NCBI GenBank assembly: GCA_937960715.1
Contig: CALGOO010000244.1
Location: forward strand, 1-23,752
Length of the DNA stretch: 23,752 nucleotides
Reading direction: 5' to 3'
From: an uncultured Candidatus Competibacteraceae bacterium
GTDB lineage: Bacteria; Pseudomonadota; Gammaproteobacteria; Competibacterales; Competibacteraceae
The notes below the pieces were generated by a model. It was not told where the DNA came from. It did not search any database and saw nothing but the letters and a program-made list of their open reading frames with translations. The position numbers and the translations under genes were made by a program. This document shows, one piece after another, positions 1 through 10,668 of this stretch; position 1 is the first letter of the stretch; every line of letters begins with the position of its first letter.

Positions 1-306
1 TTTTGATATGAGTGTCAATGTATGTCTATATCTCTTTCAACTATTGCACGCCCCTTTAATCCGACCCGCCGCCGGGCCGGAAACCGCCGAAGCTCTTGCC
101 GAGACCGACGGCGTCGCTGGCCGCCGGGCGCGGAGGGTGGATTTGTGAACGGAACGCCTGATCGACTCTGGCGATAAACCGGTGCCGTAACCGTTCAGAC
201 TCCCTGGTGGCATCGCCCCGTATCGATGGGTTTCGTGCCTCAACCGCGATGAACGCCCATGCTGGACAGCAGCTACCGTGACTTTTAGGATCGTTGCGGC
301 AATCCA
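1..306. other. Intergenic/edge region, no recognised gene
   Basis: This stretch lies downstream of the secreted nuclease gene and runs to the window edge. The first 60 bases are AT-rich; the rest returns to the GC-rich background. Two overlapping open frames on the minus strand (about 68 and 83 codons) have no recognisable domain, and their composition resembles translated noncoding DNA. I see no stem followed by a T-run that would serve as a terminator for the nuclease. The missing C-terminal half of the truncated universal stress protein is not found here either. Confidence 0.5.
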
Positions 307-4164
<3,858 letters not shown>

Positions 4165-4179
4165 TGCGGGAACCCTCAT

Positions 4180-4557
4180 TCAGGCTTGGCCGGTGCTGCG
4201 TCGCACTCGCCGGGCTTGTTCCAGAATGACGCGGGCGGGCGGTCCCTCGATGATCTGGATATCGGTGATCAAACGTTCGGCGTGATTTGCCAGCGCCTCC
4301 TGGCAGTACGCATCCAGCCGTTGCCGCAGGGCTCGACGGGCGCTGGCGTGGACTTCGGCGTCGTGAGCCTGGCGCGCTTCATCGGGAACGGTGGCGTTGA
4401 TCCAGAATCGGGCGAAATCGCTCAGTGGCTCAATGACGTGGAGGATGTGCAGTCGGGCGCCAAGGCGGTGAGCGAGCCCGGCGGCGTGTCGCAGCGCGTC
4501 GGAGCTACGTGGGCCGAGATCGGTGGCGCACAGGAGGGCGCCGATGGCGTAGTCCAT
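4180..4557 (-). CDS. Universal stress protein (UspA family), C-terminally truncated
   Basis: 125 residues. The N-terminal half is a clear UspA-fold start: a buried strand (ALLCATDLG), helix SSDALRHAAGLAHRLGA, then LHILHVIEPL, and later IIEGPPARVILEQA. UspA proteins are usually about 140-150 residues and end with a nucleotide-binding GxxGx9G(S/T) loop and a final strand. Here the chain goes from VILEQARR straight to VRRSTGQA and stops, so the loop and last strand are absent. I read the other two frames across the end and found no hidden continuation. That points to loss by deletion or recombination, not a simple frameshift. The start is supported by AGAGGA 5 nt before the ATG. The stop codon abuts the long reading frame of the nuclease (TGAATG), so the two are probably cotranscribed. 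ATP binding is unlikely. It could be a decaying gene or a functional short variant. Confidence 0.75.
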   Translation of the reverse strand: MDYAIGALLCATDLGPRSSDALRHAAGLAHRLGARLHILHVIEPLSDFARFWINATVPDEARQAHDAEVHASARRALRQRLDAYCQEALANHAERLITDIQIIEGPPARVILEQARRVRRSTGQA

Positions 4558-4673
4558 GATGTCCTCTCTCAGGGCATGGGGTTTTCAGGGGAACCGGCTT
4601 GCGGGCGATTCAGCGGGTGATGGCCCGCGGGCGGGTTCTTGAAAATCAGGGTTGGTTGGCATTGCTTTCGCCG

Positions 4674-5357
4674 TCAACGGACTTCTTCCAGGAACGAATG
4701 GATGAAATCGGCCACCGCCGCCTTGCCCCGAAAGATGCCGTAATGGCCCTCGCACAGGATGTCGGCCTCCAGCGCCAGCAGTTGTTCGAGCGAAGCCCGA
4801 TAATCGGCCCGGTTCGAGTGTAGCCGCAAGTCCAGCGGCCCATGCACGTCCTGGCCGAACAGCACGATTTGGCCCTCGGATTCGGTCAGATAGGCCAGAG
4901 AGCCGGGGGAATGGCCGGGAATGTGCAGGGCGGTGATGGATCGTTCGCCCAGCGGCAGCGTCTCCCGCGCGCCGCGCAGCCGACGATCCACCGGACAGGG
5001 ATAGAGCTTGGCGCCATACCAACTGGCCGCCGTCACCTCGTTATCGCCGCGCTCCAGAAAATCGGCGTCCAGTTCGTGAGCGACGACCGGACAACCCAGC
5101 GTCTCGCGCAGATCGCGGGCGCCGCCGGTGTGATCGTAGTGGCAATGGGTCAGCAGCAGATATTCGATTTGCTCGGATCGTACGCCCAAGGCGGCGAGGT
5201 GGGCGAGTAACCGCTTCTGACCGTGACCGGCCCCGGCGTCCACCAGCGCGGCGTGGCCATCGAAGTTGATCAGGTAAATGGCGGCATCCTCGGGGGCGGT
5301 CAAACCTTGGCCGCCCACCTGGAAGATTTCGCGGGTGATGGCGATCGGGCTCGCCAT
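4674..5357 (-). CDS. MBL-fold metallo-hydrolase (glyoxalase II-like)
   Basis: 227 residues of the metallo-beta-lactamase fold. The di-metal site is complete: THCHYDH gives His71, His73, Asp75 and His76; His149 is in IPGHSPGS; Asp170 is in FGQDVHG; His205 is in CEGHYG. The PGHSPGS motif is typical of glyoxalase II-like hydrolases acting on thioesters or similar small substrates, but nothing here fixes the substrate. The start at 5357 is supported by AAGGACG upstream; a longer open frame reaching 5573 would run into nusB. It lies 62 nt after nusB on the same strand, where many gammaproteobacteria have thiL, and 116 nt before the truncated stress-protein gene. It may be the distal gene of the rib-nusB operon or have its own promoter. 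Confidence 0.85.
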   Translation of the reverse strand: MASPIAITREIFQVGGQGLTAPEDAAIYLINFDGHAALVDAGAGHGQKRLLAHLAALGVRSEQIEYLLLTHCHYDHTGGARDLRETLGCPVVAHELDADFLERGDNEVTAASWYGAKLYPCPVDRRLRGARETLPLGERSITALHIPGHSPGSLAYLTESEGQIVLFGQDVHGPLDLRLHSNRADYRASLEQLLALEADILCEGHYGIFRGKAAVADFIHSFLEEVR

Positions 5358-5419
5358 AAGGATTTCGTCCTTAAGCAGTGGTATTGAAATGAGGATTTTC
5401 GGCAGGGAACCACCTGTGC

Positions 5420-5872
5420 TCAGGTCGGCGCGGCGAATTCCGCCGACCGAATGGCGCGGGCCAGCTTGTCGAGGACGCCGTTGACGTAGCGATGGCCTTG
5501 TTCCGCGCCGAACAGCTTGGCCAGTTCCACCGCTTCGTTGATCACGATCCGGTAGGCGAGGTCCGGATGCCACAGGAGTTCATAGCCGCCAATCCGCAAG
5601 ATGGCGCGCTCCACCGGGTCCACCCGAGCCAACGGCCGGTCCAGGAACGGCCCCAGCGCGGCGTCGATTTCCGCCACCCGCGTTGGCACCTGATGCACCA
5701 GTTCCCAAAAGTAGTCGGGGTCGGCCTTACGCAGATCCTCGTCGGCCAGGAACTGCGCCGCGATCCGGTCGGGAGCCTGGTCGGTGACTTGCCACTCGTA
5801 CAAAGCCTGCGCCGCGCAGCGCCGCGCCCAGGCGCGCTTGCCGGACTGGGACTTGCGACTTGGACTCAACAC
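5420..5872 (-). CDS. nusB: Transcription antitermination factor NusB
   Basis: 150 residues, normal for NusB, the all-helical RNA-binding factor that with NusE (S10) binds boxA and supports antitermination on rRNA operons. Recognisable blocks are the N-terminal AWARRCAAQALYEWQ, the central FLDRPLARVDPVERAILRIG and the C-terminal INEAVELAKLFG followed by RYVNGVLDKLAR, as in E. coli NusB. The start is a GTG at 5872, 3 nt after the ribH stop, with GGAAG inside the ribH end as a plausible ribosome-binding site, so translation is probably coupled to ribH. The ribH-nusB adjacency is a long-standing gammaproteobacterial arrangement. Confidence 0.96.
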   Translation of the reverse strand: MLSPSRKSQSGKRAWARRCAAQALYEWQVTDQAPDRIAAQFLADEDLRKADPDYFWELVHQVPTRVAEIDAALGPFLDRPLARVDPVERAILRIGGYELLWHPDLAYRIVINEAVELAKLFGAEQGHRYVNGVLDKLARAIRSAEFAAPT

Positions 5873-5875
5873 GGC

Positions 5876-6358
5876 TCAGGCTTCCAGCCGGCGCAGCAGG
5901 CTGACCATTTCCAGCACCGACAGCGCCGCCTCGGCGCCCTTGTTGCCGGCCTTGGTTCCGGCCCGCTCGACCGCCTGGTCGATGGTGTCCACGGTCAACA
6001 CGCCGAAGCCGACCGGAGTATCGTGTTCCAGGGCAACGCTGGCCAGTCCCTTGACGCACTCGCCGGCGACGTATTCGAAATGCGGAGTGCCGCCGCGAAT
6101 CACCGCGCCCAGGGCAACGATGCCGTCGTAACGCTCGCTGGCGGCCAGTCGTTGCGCGGCCAGCGGCAGCTCGAAGGAACCCGGCGTCCAGATCAGGTCG
6201 ATGCTGGTCTCGGGCACGCCATGCCGACGCAGGACGTCCACCGCGCCACTGACCAGACTTTGCACGATGAAGCTGTTGAACCGCGCCGCCACCAGAGCGA
6301 AACGGGCGTCCTGGGGCGGGGTGAAATCGCCTTCAATGGTGGTAATTTGGTGGTGCAT
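5876..6358 (-). CDS. ribH: 6,7-dimethyl-8-ribityllumazine synthase
   Basis: 160 residues. RibH condenses 5-amino-6-ribitylamino-uracil with 3,4-dihydroxybutanone 4-phosphate to form lumazine, the penultimate step of riboflavin synthesis, usually as a 60-mer shell or smaller oligomer. Diagnostic blocks are TIEGDFTPPQDARFALVAAR, FNSFIV, a WTPGSFELPLAA segment, ALGAVIRGGTPHFEYVAGEC and GNKGAEAALSVLEM. I place the start at the ATG at 6358; a GTG four codons upstream (6370) is possible but has no visible ribosome-binding site. It follows ribBX by 34 nt and precedes nusB by 3 nt, consistent with one operon. Confidence 0.96.
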   Translation of the reverse strand: MHHQITTIEGDFTPPQDARFALVAARFNSFIVQSLVSGAVDVLRRHGVPETSIDLIWTPGSFELPLAAQRLAASERYDGIVALGAVIRGGTPHFEYVAGECVKGLASVALEHDTPVGFGVLTVDTIDQAVERAGTKAGNKGAEAALSVLEMVSLLRRLEA

Positions 6359-6392
6359 GGGGAATTCCACGACAGGTGGGGGCAGGGGAAAT

Positions 6393-7496
6393 TCAAGAAA
6401 CGTATTCGACGACTTCCAGATTGAAGCCGGATAGACCAGTGATGCGCCGGGGAGCGCCCAACACGCGCATGTGGCGCACCCCGATGTCGATCAGGATTTG
6501 CGCGCCGATGCCGTAGGTGCGCAATTCCGCCGACAAATCGGCGGGACGTGGCGCTTCGGTCGAGCCGAACTGATAGCCGCGCATCCGCCGGATCAGGGCC
6601 GCCGGCTCCTCGGTTCGGTTGAGAAACACCAGGACGCCGGCCGGCTCGTTCGCCACCCGCCTCAAGGCGTCGCGCAGCGGCCAGCCACTGTCGGGCAGGC
6701 GCAGGGTCAGCAGATCGCTCAACAGATGCTGAACGTGGACCCGCACCAGGATCGGTTCCTGGGTATGAATCTCGCCCTTGACCAGCGCGAAATGCACCTG
6801 CCGACCGACCAGGTCTTGATAGGTCAACACCCGAAACGGACCAAATTCGGTGTCCATGAGCGTGTCGGCGACCCGCTCGACGGTTTTCTCGTTCTGCATC
6901 CGATAACGGATCAGGTCGGCGATCGTGCCGATCTTGACGCCGTGGCGTTCGGCGAAAACCTCCAGTTCGGGCCGCCGCGCCATCCCGCCGTCCTCGTTGA
7001 GGATTTCGACGATCACCGCCGCCGGTTCCAGCCCGGCCAGCCGGGTGAGATCGCAACCGGCCTCGGTGTGACCGGCGCGGGTCAGGACGCCGCCGGGCTG
7101 GGCCATCAACGGGAAGATGTGGCCGGGTTGCACCAGGTCCTCGGGTTTGGCGTCGGGGCGAACGGCGGTGCGGACGGTGTGGGCGCGGTCGTAGGCGGAG
7201 ATGCCGGTGGTGACGCCCTGGGCCGCCTCGATGGAGACGGTGAAGTTGGTGGAAAAGGGCGTGGCGTTGTCCTGCACCATCAGCGGCAGGCGCAGTTGCT
7301 GACAGCGTTCGCGGGTCAGGGTCAGGCAGATCAGGCCGCGCCCGTAGCGGGCCATGAAGTTGATGTCCTCGGGACGCGCCAGCGGGGCGGCCATCAACAG
7401 GTCGCCTTCGTTTTCCCGATCTTCGTCGTCCATGATGATCACCATCTTGCCTTGCCGTAGATCGGCCAGGATTTCGTCAATGGTATCGAGCGCCAT
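6393..7496 (-). CDS. ribBX: 3,4-dihydroxy-2-butanone 4-phosphate synthase with degenerate GTP cyclohydrolase II domain (RibBX)
   Basis: 367 residues. The N-terminal half (about 1-205) is an intact RibB, making dihydroxybutanone phosphate from ribulose 5-phosphate. The acidic loop DDEDRENEGD is at 23-32 and the conserved RAGHTEAGCDL at 140-150. The C-terminal half (about 215-367) aligns with RibA but has lost its chemistry. The zinc-site region reads RVHVQHLLSD...LPDSG, so the three zinc cysteines are replaced by His257, Pro268 and Ser270. The catalytic RQEGRGIGL segment is replaced by NRTEEPAAL. The end (GIGAQILIDIGV, GLSGFNLEVVE) still looks like RibA. This matches the described proteobacterial RibBX variant, in which the RibX domain lacks GTP cyclohydrolase II activity. 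The gene starts 3 nt after the ribE stop. A separate ribA is required elsewhere. Confidence 0.93.
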   Translation of the reverse strand: MALDTIDEILADLRQGKMVIIMDDEDRENEGDLLMAAPLARPEDINFMARYGRGLICLTLTRERCQQLRLPLMVQDNATPFSTNFTVSIEAAQGVTTGISAYDRAHTVRTAVRPDAKPEDLVQPGHIFPLMAQPGGVLTRAGHTEAGCDLTRLAGLEPAAVIVEILNEDGGMARRPELEVFAERHGVKIGTIADLIRYRMQNEKTVERVADTLMDTEFGPFRVLTYQDLVGRQVHFALVKGEIHTQEPILVRVHVQHLLSDLLTLRLPDSGWPLRDALRRVANEPAGVLVFLNRTEEPAALIRRMRGYQFGSTEAPRPADLSAELRTYGIGAQILIDIGVRHMRVLGAPRRITGLSGFNLEVVEYVS

Positions 7497-7499
7497 CGG

Positions 7500-8159
7500 T
7501 TAACTCCAAAACCCATGTTCGCGCAGCAGCGCCTCGGTGAGACCGCCGCTGGCCGAGCGCGCGGCGCGGTCGCCCAACAGCAACCGCTCCAGATAACGGG
7601 CGATCAGGTCCACTTCCAAATTGACTCGCCGTCCAATCGCGCAGGCGGCGAGGGTGGTTTCCGCCAGGGTGTGCGGAACGATGTTGAGTTCGAACGCCGC
7701 GCCGTCCACCCGGTTGACCGTGAGGCTGATGCCGTCGACGCAGATTGAGCCTTTCTCGGCGATGTAGCGGGCCAGTTCATCCGGGGCTTGAATGCGCAGC
7801 CGCCAGGAACGACCGTCGGGTCGCCACTCGGTGACCGTACCGACGCCGTCCACATGGCCGCTGACCAGGTGGCCGCCGAGCCGGGTGGTGGGGGTCAGCG
7901 CCTTTTCCAGGTTGACCGGCGTACCGGATTGGGCCGCGCCGAGGCTGGTGCGTTCCAGGGTCTCGCGCGAGGCATCGGCCCAGAAGCCGTCGCCGGGCAG
8001 TTCGACGACGGTCAGGCAGACGCCGCTGACGGCGATACTGTCGCCGAGTTGCACATCGCTTAAATCCAGCTTGCCGGTGGCGATGCGCAGGCGGACATCG
8101 CCGCCGCGCGACTGGAGCGCGGTGACGGTGCCAACGGCGGTGATGATGCCGGTGAACAT
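7500..8159 (-). CDS. ribE: Riboflavin synthase, alpha subunit
   Basis: 219 residues with the family's internal duplication. Each half begins with a lumazine-binding repeat: MFTGIITAVGTV at residue 1 and GGHLVSGHVDGVGTV near 93, with GDSIAVSGVCLTV and GSICVDGISLTV as the matching cores. The trimeric enzyme dismutates two molecules of 6,7-dimethyl-8-ribityllumazine to riboflavin. The start is fixed by the universally conserved MFTGI at 8159; an open frame continues upstream to 8243 but would overlap the preceding gene's stop and has no family support. The gene named ribE here is called ribC in E. coli. It lies 68 nt downstream of the AT-rich paralogue pair that separates it from ribD. Confidence 0.96.
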   Translation of the reverse strand: MFTGIITAVGTVTALQSRGGDVRLRIATGKLDLSDVQLGDSIAVSGVCLTVVELPGDGFWADASRETLERTSLGAAQSGTPVNLEKALTPTTRLGGHLVSGHVDGVGTVTEWRPDGRSWRLRIQAPDELARYIAEKGSICVDGISLTVNRVDGAAFELNIVPHTLAETTLAACAIGRRVNLEVDLIARYLERLLLGDRAARSASGGLTEALLREHGFWS

Positions 8160-8214
8160 GGTGGGGTTCTCGAAGGGGGCGCGGCGCGAGTTTGGAATAA
8201 GTCGGTTTGTTATG

Positions 8215-8252
8215 ACGATGTGAATCTTCAGGCTTCCTGACACATCGTTTTT
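8215..8252. repeat. Compound inverted repeat at the cassette/ribE junction
   Basis: ACGATGTG (8215-8222) pairs perfectly with CACATCGT (8241-8248). Inside it, TCAGG (8228-8232) pairs with CCTGA (8236-8240) around a CTT loop, with a 5-nt bulge (8223-8227) on one side. The inner stem contains the stop codon of the upstream minus-strand gene. On the plus strand the stem is followed by T residues (8248-8252), as in an intrinsic terminator. On the minus strand, the one actually transcribed here, no T-run follows. It may be an mRNA-stabilising or attenuating hairpin inside the operon, or a relic of the inserted segment. Confidence 0.7.
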
Positions 8253-8833
8253 ACCAGGATGCCCATGATCTTATTAACGTCAGCAATGTAATACTCAGGG
8301 CGGTCTATATAAATCACGTCATTTTCATATTTAAGAAACTTCCAGTTGCTTCCCGTAGTGACGGCCCCATATATCGAGCTGACAGGATTCCCTTCACGGT
8401 CATTAAATATCCTTACGGCAATCATTTCAGCGATGCACTGACCTAACCCATTGGCTACTTGATCATTTTTAGCCTCAACAATCGCCAGAACGGGCGCGCT
8501 TAGATAGAACTGCTCCGATGATTTACTCAGAATATAATCACAGAAACCACTTAAATCCCTGTTTTTATCGACATCCAGATTAACGCCCGAAAACAGGCTA
8601 ATCTGGTCGTTGAGTTGTCGCCTGAGCTCCAGCAGGATGTTGGCGATGATGAACTCCGAGCGCGCTTTCTCTGTGTTGATAGCCAAGGCAAGAGGCACAT
8701 TATAATCCAGCGTCATGCGAAGATATTCGCTAATTTCCACTTCTTCCGTTTCCAGGAACAGATTCTTGTTTTCGATAAAATTCAGGTTGAATTCCTGCTT
8801 GGCTCGCTTGAGGCTAAAATCACTATATGACAT
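8228..8833 (-). CDS. Putative stand-alone PD-(D/E)XK nuclease-like protein, paralogue A
   Basis: 201 residues, no named family that I recognise with certainty. The pattern fits a PD-(D/E)XK fold: an N-terminal helix INTEKARSEFIIANILLEL (Glu60), then FCDYIL (Asp99), APVLAIVEAKND (Glu120, Lys122) and GLGQCIAEM (Gln132), followed by a conserved GAVTTGSNWKFLK. This order resembles the N-terminal nuclease domain of type I restriction HsdR and related solitary proteins. I recall similar hypothetical proteins in filamentous cyanobacteria and gammaproteobacteria (memory, unchecked). About half of its residues are identical to the upstream gene by hand alignment without gaps. AGGA lies 7 nt before the ATG. 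It is markedly AT-richer than the flanking rib genes, suggesting acquisition. Its stop lies within a hairpin. DNA cleavage is not established. Confidence 0.85.
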   Translation of the reverse strand: MSYSDFSLKRAKQEFNLNFIENKNLFLETEEVEISEYLRMTLDYNVPLALAINTEKARSEFIIANILLELRRQLNDQISLFSGVNLDVDKNRDLSGFCDYILSKSSEQFYLSAPVLAIVEAKNDQVANGLGQCIAEMIAVRIFNDREGNPVSSIYGAVTTGSNWKFLKYENDVIYIDRPEYYIADVNKIMGILVKTMCQEA

Positions 8834-8857
8834 GGCGATTCCTGCCCATTTTATACA

Positions 8858-9478
8858 TCAAACCATTGAAGAAGATTGATTCGATTTAATGATCGAGATG
8901 AAGATTCCCAGAATTTTTGCTACATTGGAAATATGATATTCATCGCTATCAATCCAGACTGTTTTCCGGGTCAGTTTCAGGAAGTTCCATAAACTCCCCG
9001 TAGTGACGGCCCCAAAAATGTTTTCTATGTTAAGATTTTTGTTTTCATTGAAAATTTTCGCCGCCAACATTTCCGAAATGCACTGCCCCAAGCCAGCTTT
9101 CAGGTTATCGTTTTTGGCTTCGACAATCGTAATGATAGGGGCATCCAGAAATAATTGTTCAGCGGAAAGACTGATGATGTAGTCACAAATTCCATTCAGG
9201 CCCCTGTTCTTGTCGACATTGAACTCTATCCCTGAAAAAAGACTTACTTCCTGATCCAGTATTTTGATCACCTCCACCAGAACCGGGGTAACAATAAGCT
9301 CGGAACGTGCCTTTTCCGTATTGATTGAGGTGGCCAGTGGCACGTTGTATTTCAACGTTTCCTTGAGATGGTCACTGTAGTCCAAGATCGATGTTTGCGA
9401 AAACAGGCTTGCCTTTTCCATCAAGGCTAGACCCAGTTTCTCTTTTACGTCAGTTAATGTGAAGTCACTGTAGGCCAT
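8858..9478 (-). CDS. Putative stand-alone PD-(D/E)XK nuclease-like protein, paralogue B
   Basis: 206 residues, the first of two tandem paralogues between ribD and ribE, 24 nt upstream of its sister. The nuclease-like residues fall at the same positions: Glu60 in INTEKARSELIV, Asp99 in GICDYI, Glu120 and Lys122 in IVEAKND, Gln132 in GLGQCISEM. GAVTTGSLWNFLK is also kept. The two proteins differ most in residues 10-40 and at the C-terminus, where this one adds a Ser-rich tail. Retention of the putative catalytic residues in both copies argues against one being a dead duplicate. I chose the ATG at 9478 because AAGGA lies 7 nt upstream; an in-frame start at 9502 would overlap the end of ribD. AT-rich like its sister. 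No methyltransferase, toxin or integrase gene lies beside the pair. Confidence 0.85.
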   Translation of the reverse strand: MAYSDFTLTDVKEKLGLALMEKASLFSQTSILDYSDHLKETLKYNVPLATSINTEKARSELIVTPVLVEVIKILDQEVSLFSGIEFNVDKNRGLNGICDYIISLSAEQLFLDAPIITIVEAKNDNLKAGLGQCISEMLAAKIFNENKNLNIENIFGAVTTGSLWNFLKLTRKTVWIDSDEYHISNVAKILGIFISIIKSNQSSSMV

Positions 9479-9513
9479 GAGGTTGTCCTTAAATATCGGC
9501 ATCGAACTCCAGG

Positions 9514-10668
9514 TTATTCATCGCCTTTAACCGGCTTTAATCTGATCCGCCAATCCTTTCCCACTACCCTTGTGTCCAAGATTTCCAATTCCGTCCGTTC
9601 GTTCATCCGCGTCAATTCCGGCAACCGGAACAGTCCGCGTGCCTTGTCGCCAAGCAACAGCGGCGCCATGTAGATCACCAGTTCATCCACCAACCCCGCC
9701 CGCAACAATGTCCCGGCCAAGGTCGGGCCGCATTCCACATGGACCTCGTTGCACTCGCGGCGAGTGAGTTCCGCCATGACGGCGGGCAAATGCAACCCCC
9801 ATTCGGCACGCGGCAGAATGACGATTTCCGCTCCCGCCGCCCGGAGCGGCTCGTGCGCGGCGGGATCGGCAACGGCGGTGAAAATCACGACCTGACCCGG
9901 CAACCGCAAGGTCTGGGCGGTCGGTGGCGTGCGCAATTCGGTGTCGAGAATCACCCGCAACGGCTGGCGGGTCGCTTCCGGCAAGCGGACGTTGAGGCTG
10001 GGATTATCGATCAGCACCGTCCCGACGCCAGTCAGCATCGCCGAGGCGCGCGCGCGCAATCGCTGCACGTCTTGCCGCGCGGCCTCGCCGGTCAGCCATT
10101 GGCTTTCGCCCGAAGCCAGCGCGGTGCGTCCGTCCAGGCTCATGGCCAGCTTGAGGCGGACGAAGGGTCGACCCTGGATCATGCGCTGGATGAAGCCGGG
10201 ATTCAGCGCCCGCGCTTCCGTTTCCAGCAAGCCGCATTCCACCACGACGCCGGCCTCCCGCAGGATCATGAAGCCCTTGCCGGCAACCTGGGGATTGGGG
10301 TCGGACATGGCCGCCACCAACCGGCCGATCCCGGCTTTGAGCAGAGCGTCGGTGCAGGGTGGAGTACGGCCATGATAGCAACAGGGTTCCAGGGTGACGT
10401 AGGCGGTCGCGCCGTGCGCCCGTTCGCCGGCCGCATCCAGCGCGTTGATTTCGGCATGGGCTTCGCCGGCGCGGGCGTGCCAGCCTTCGCCGACGACGAT
10501 TCCATCCTTGACCAGCACGCAACCCACGCACGGATTGGGATCGGTGTGGCGCAAGCCGCGCCGGGCCAGCACCAAGGCGCGCGCCATGTGGCGGTAGTCG
10601 TCGGGTCGCCATTCGCATCCCTTGCCTTCAAGCGCGAAGGCATTGGAGATCGACGAAAGGTCAGCCAT
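9514..10668 (-). CDS. ribD: Bifunctional diaminohydroxyphosphoribosylaminopyrimidine deaminase / 5-amino-6-(5-phosphoribosylamino)uracil reductase
   Basis: 384 residues. The N-terminal deaminase domain (about 20-160) has the zinc motif HAEINAL (His71, Glu73) and PCCYHGRTPPC (Cys96, Cys105). The C-terminal NADPH-dependent reductase domain (about 165-384) starts RPFVRLKLAMSLDGRTA and includes SQWLTG and a VECGPTLAGTLL segment. It performs the two steps after GTP cyclohydrolase II in riboflavin synthesis. The ATG at 10668 overlaps the nrdR stop by one base (TAATG), indicating translational coupling. A longer open frame reaching 10815 lies inside nrdR and can be discounted. In most gammaproteobacteria ribE follows directly; here two AT-rich genes intervene, starting 35 nt after the ribD stop. 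Confidence 0.96.
   Translation of the reverse strand: MADLSSISNAFALEGKGCEWRPDDYRHMARALVLARRGLRHTDPNPCVGCVLVKDGIVVGEGWHARAGEAHAEINALDAAGERAHGATAYVTLEPCCYHGRTPPCTDALLKAGIGRLVAAMSDPNPQVAGKGFMILREAGVVVECGLLETEARALNPGFIQRMIQGRPFVRLKLAMSLDGRTALASGESQWLTGEAARQDVQRLRARASAMLTGVGTVLIDNPSLNVRLPEATRQPLRVILDTELRTPPTAQTLRLPGQVVIFTAVADPAAHEPLRAAGAEIVILPRAEWGLHLPAVMAELTRRECNEVHVECGPTLAGTLLRAGLVDELVIYMAPLLLGDKARGLFRLPELTRMNERTELEILDTRVVGKDWRIRLKPVKGDE

Noticed and set aside
4558..4673. Terminator between the MBL hydrolase and the stress-protein gene
   Set aside because: A CCCGCGGG palindrome is present but is short and not followed by a T-run on the transcribed strand.
8215..8252. Integron attC site at the cassette edge
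   Set aside because: The bulged hairpin is suggestive, but the GTTRRRY/RYYYAAC core sites are missing and there is no integrase gene or cassette array.
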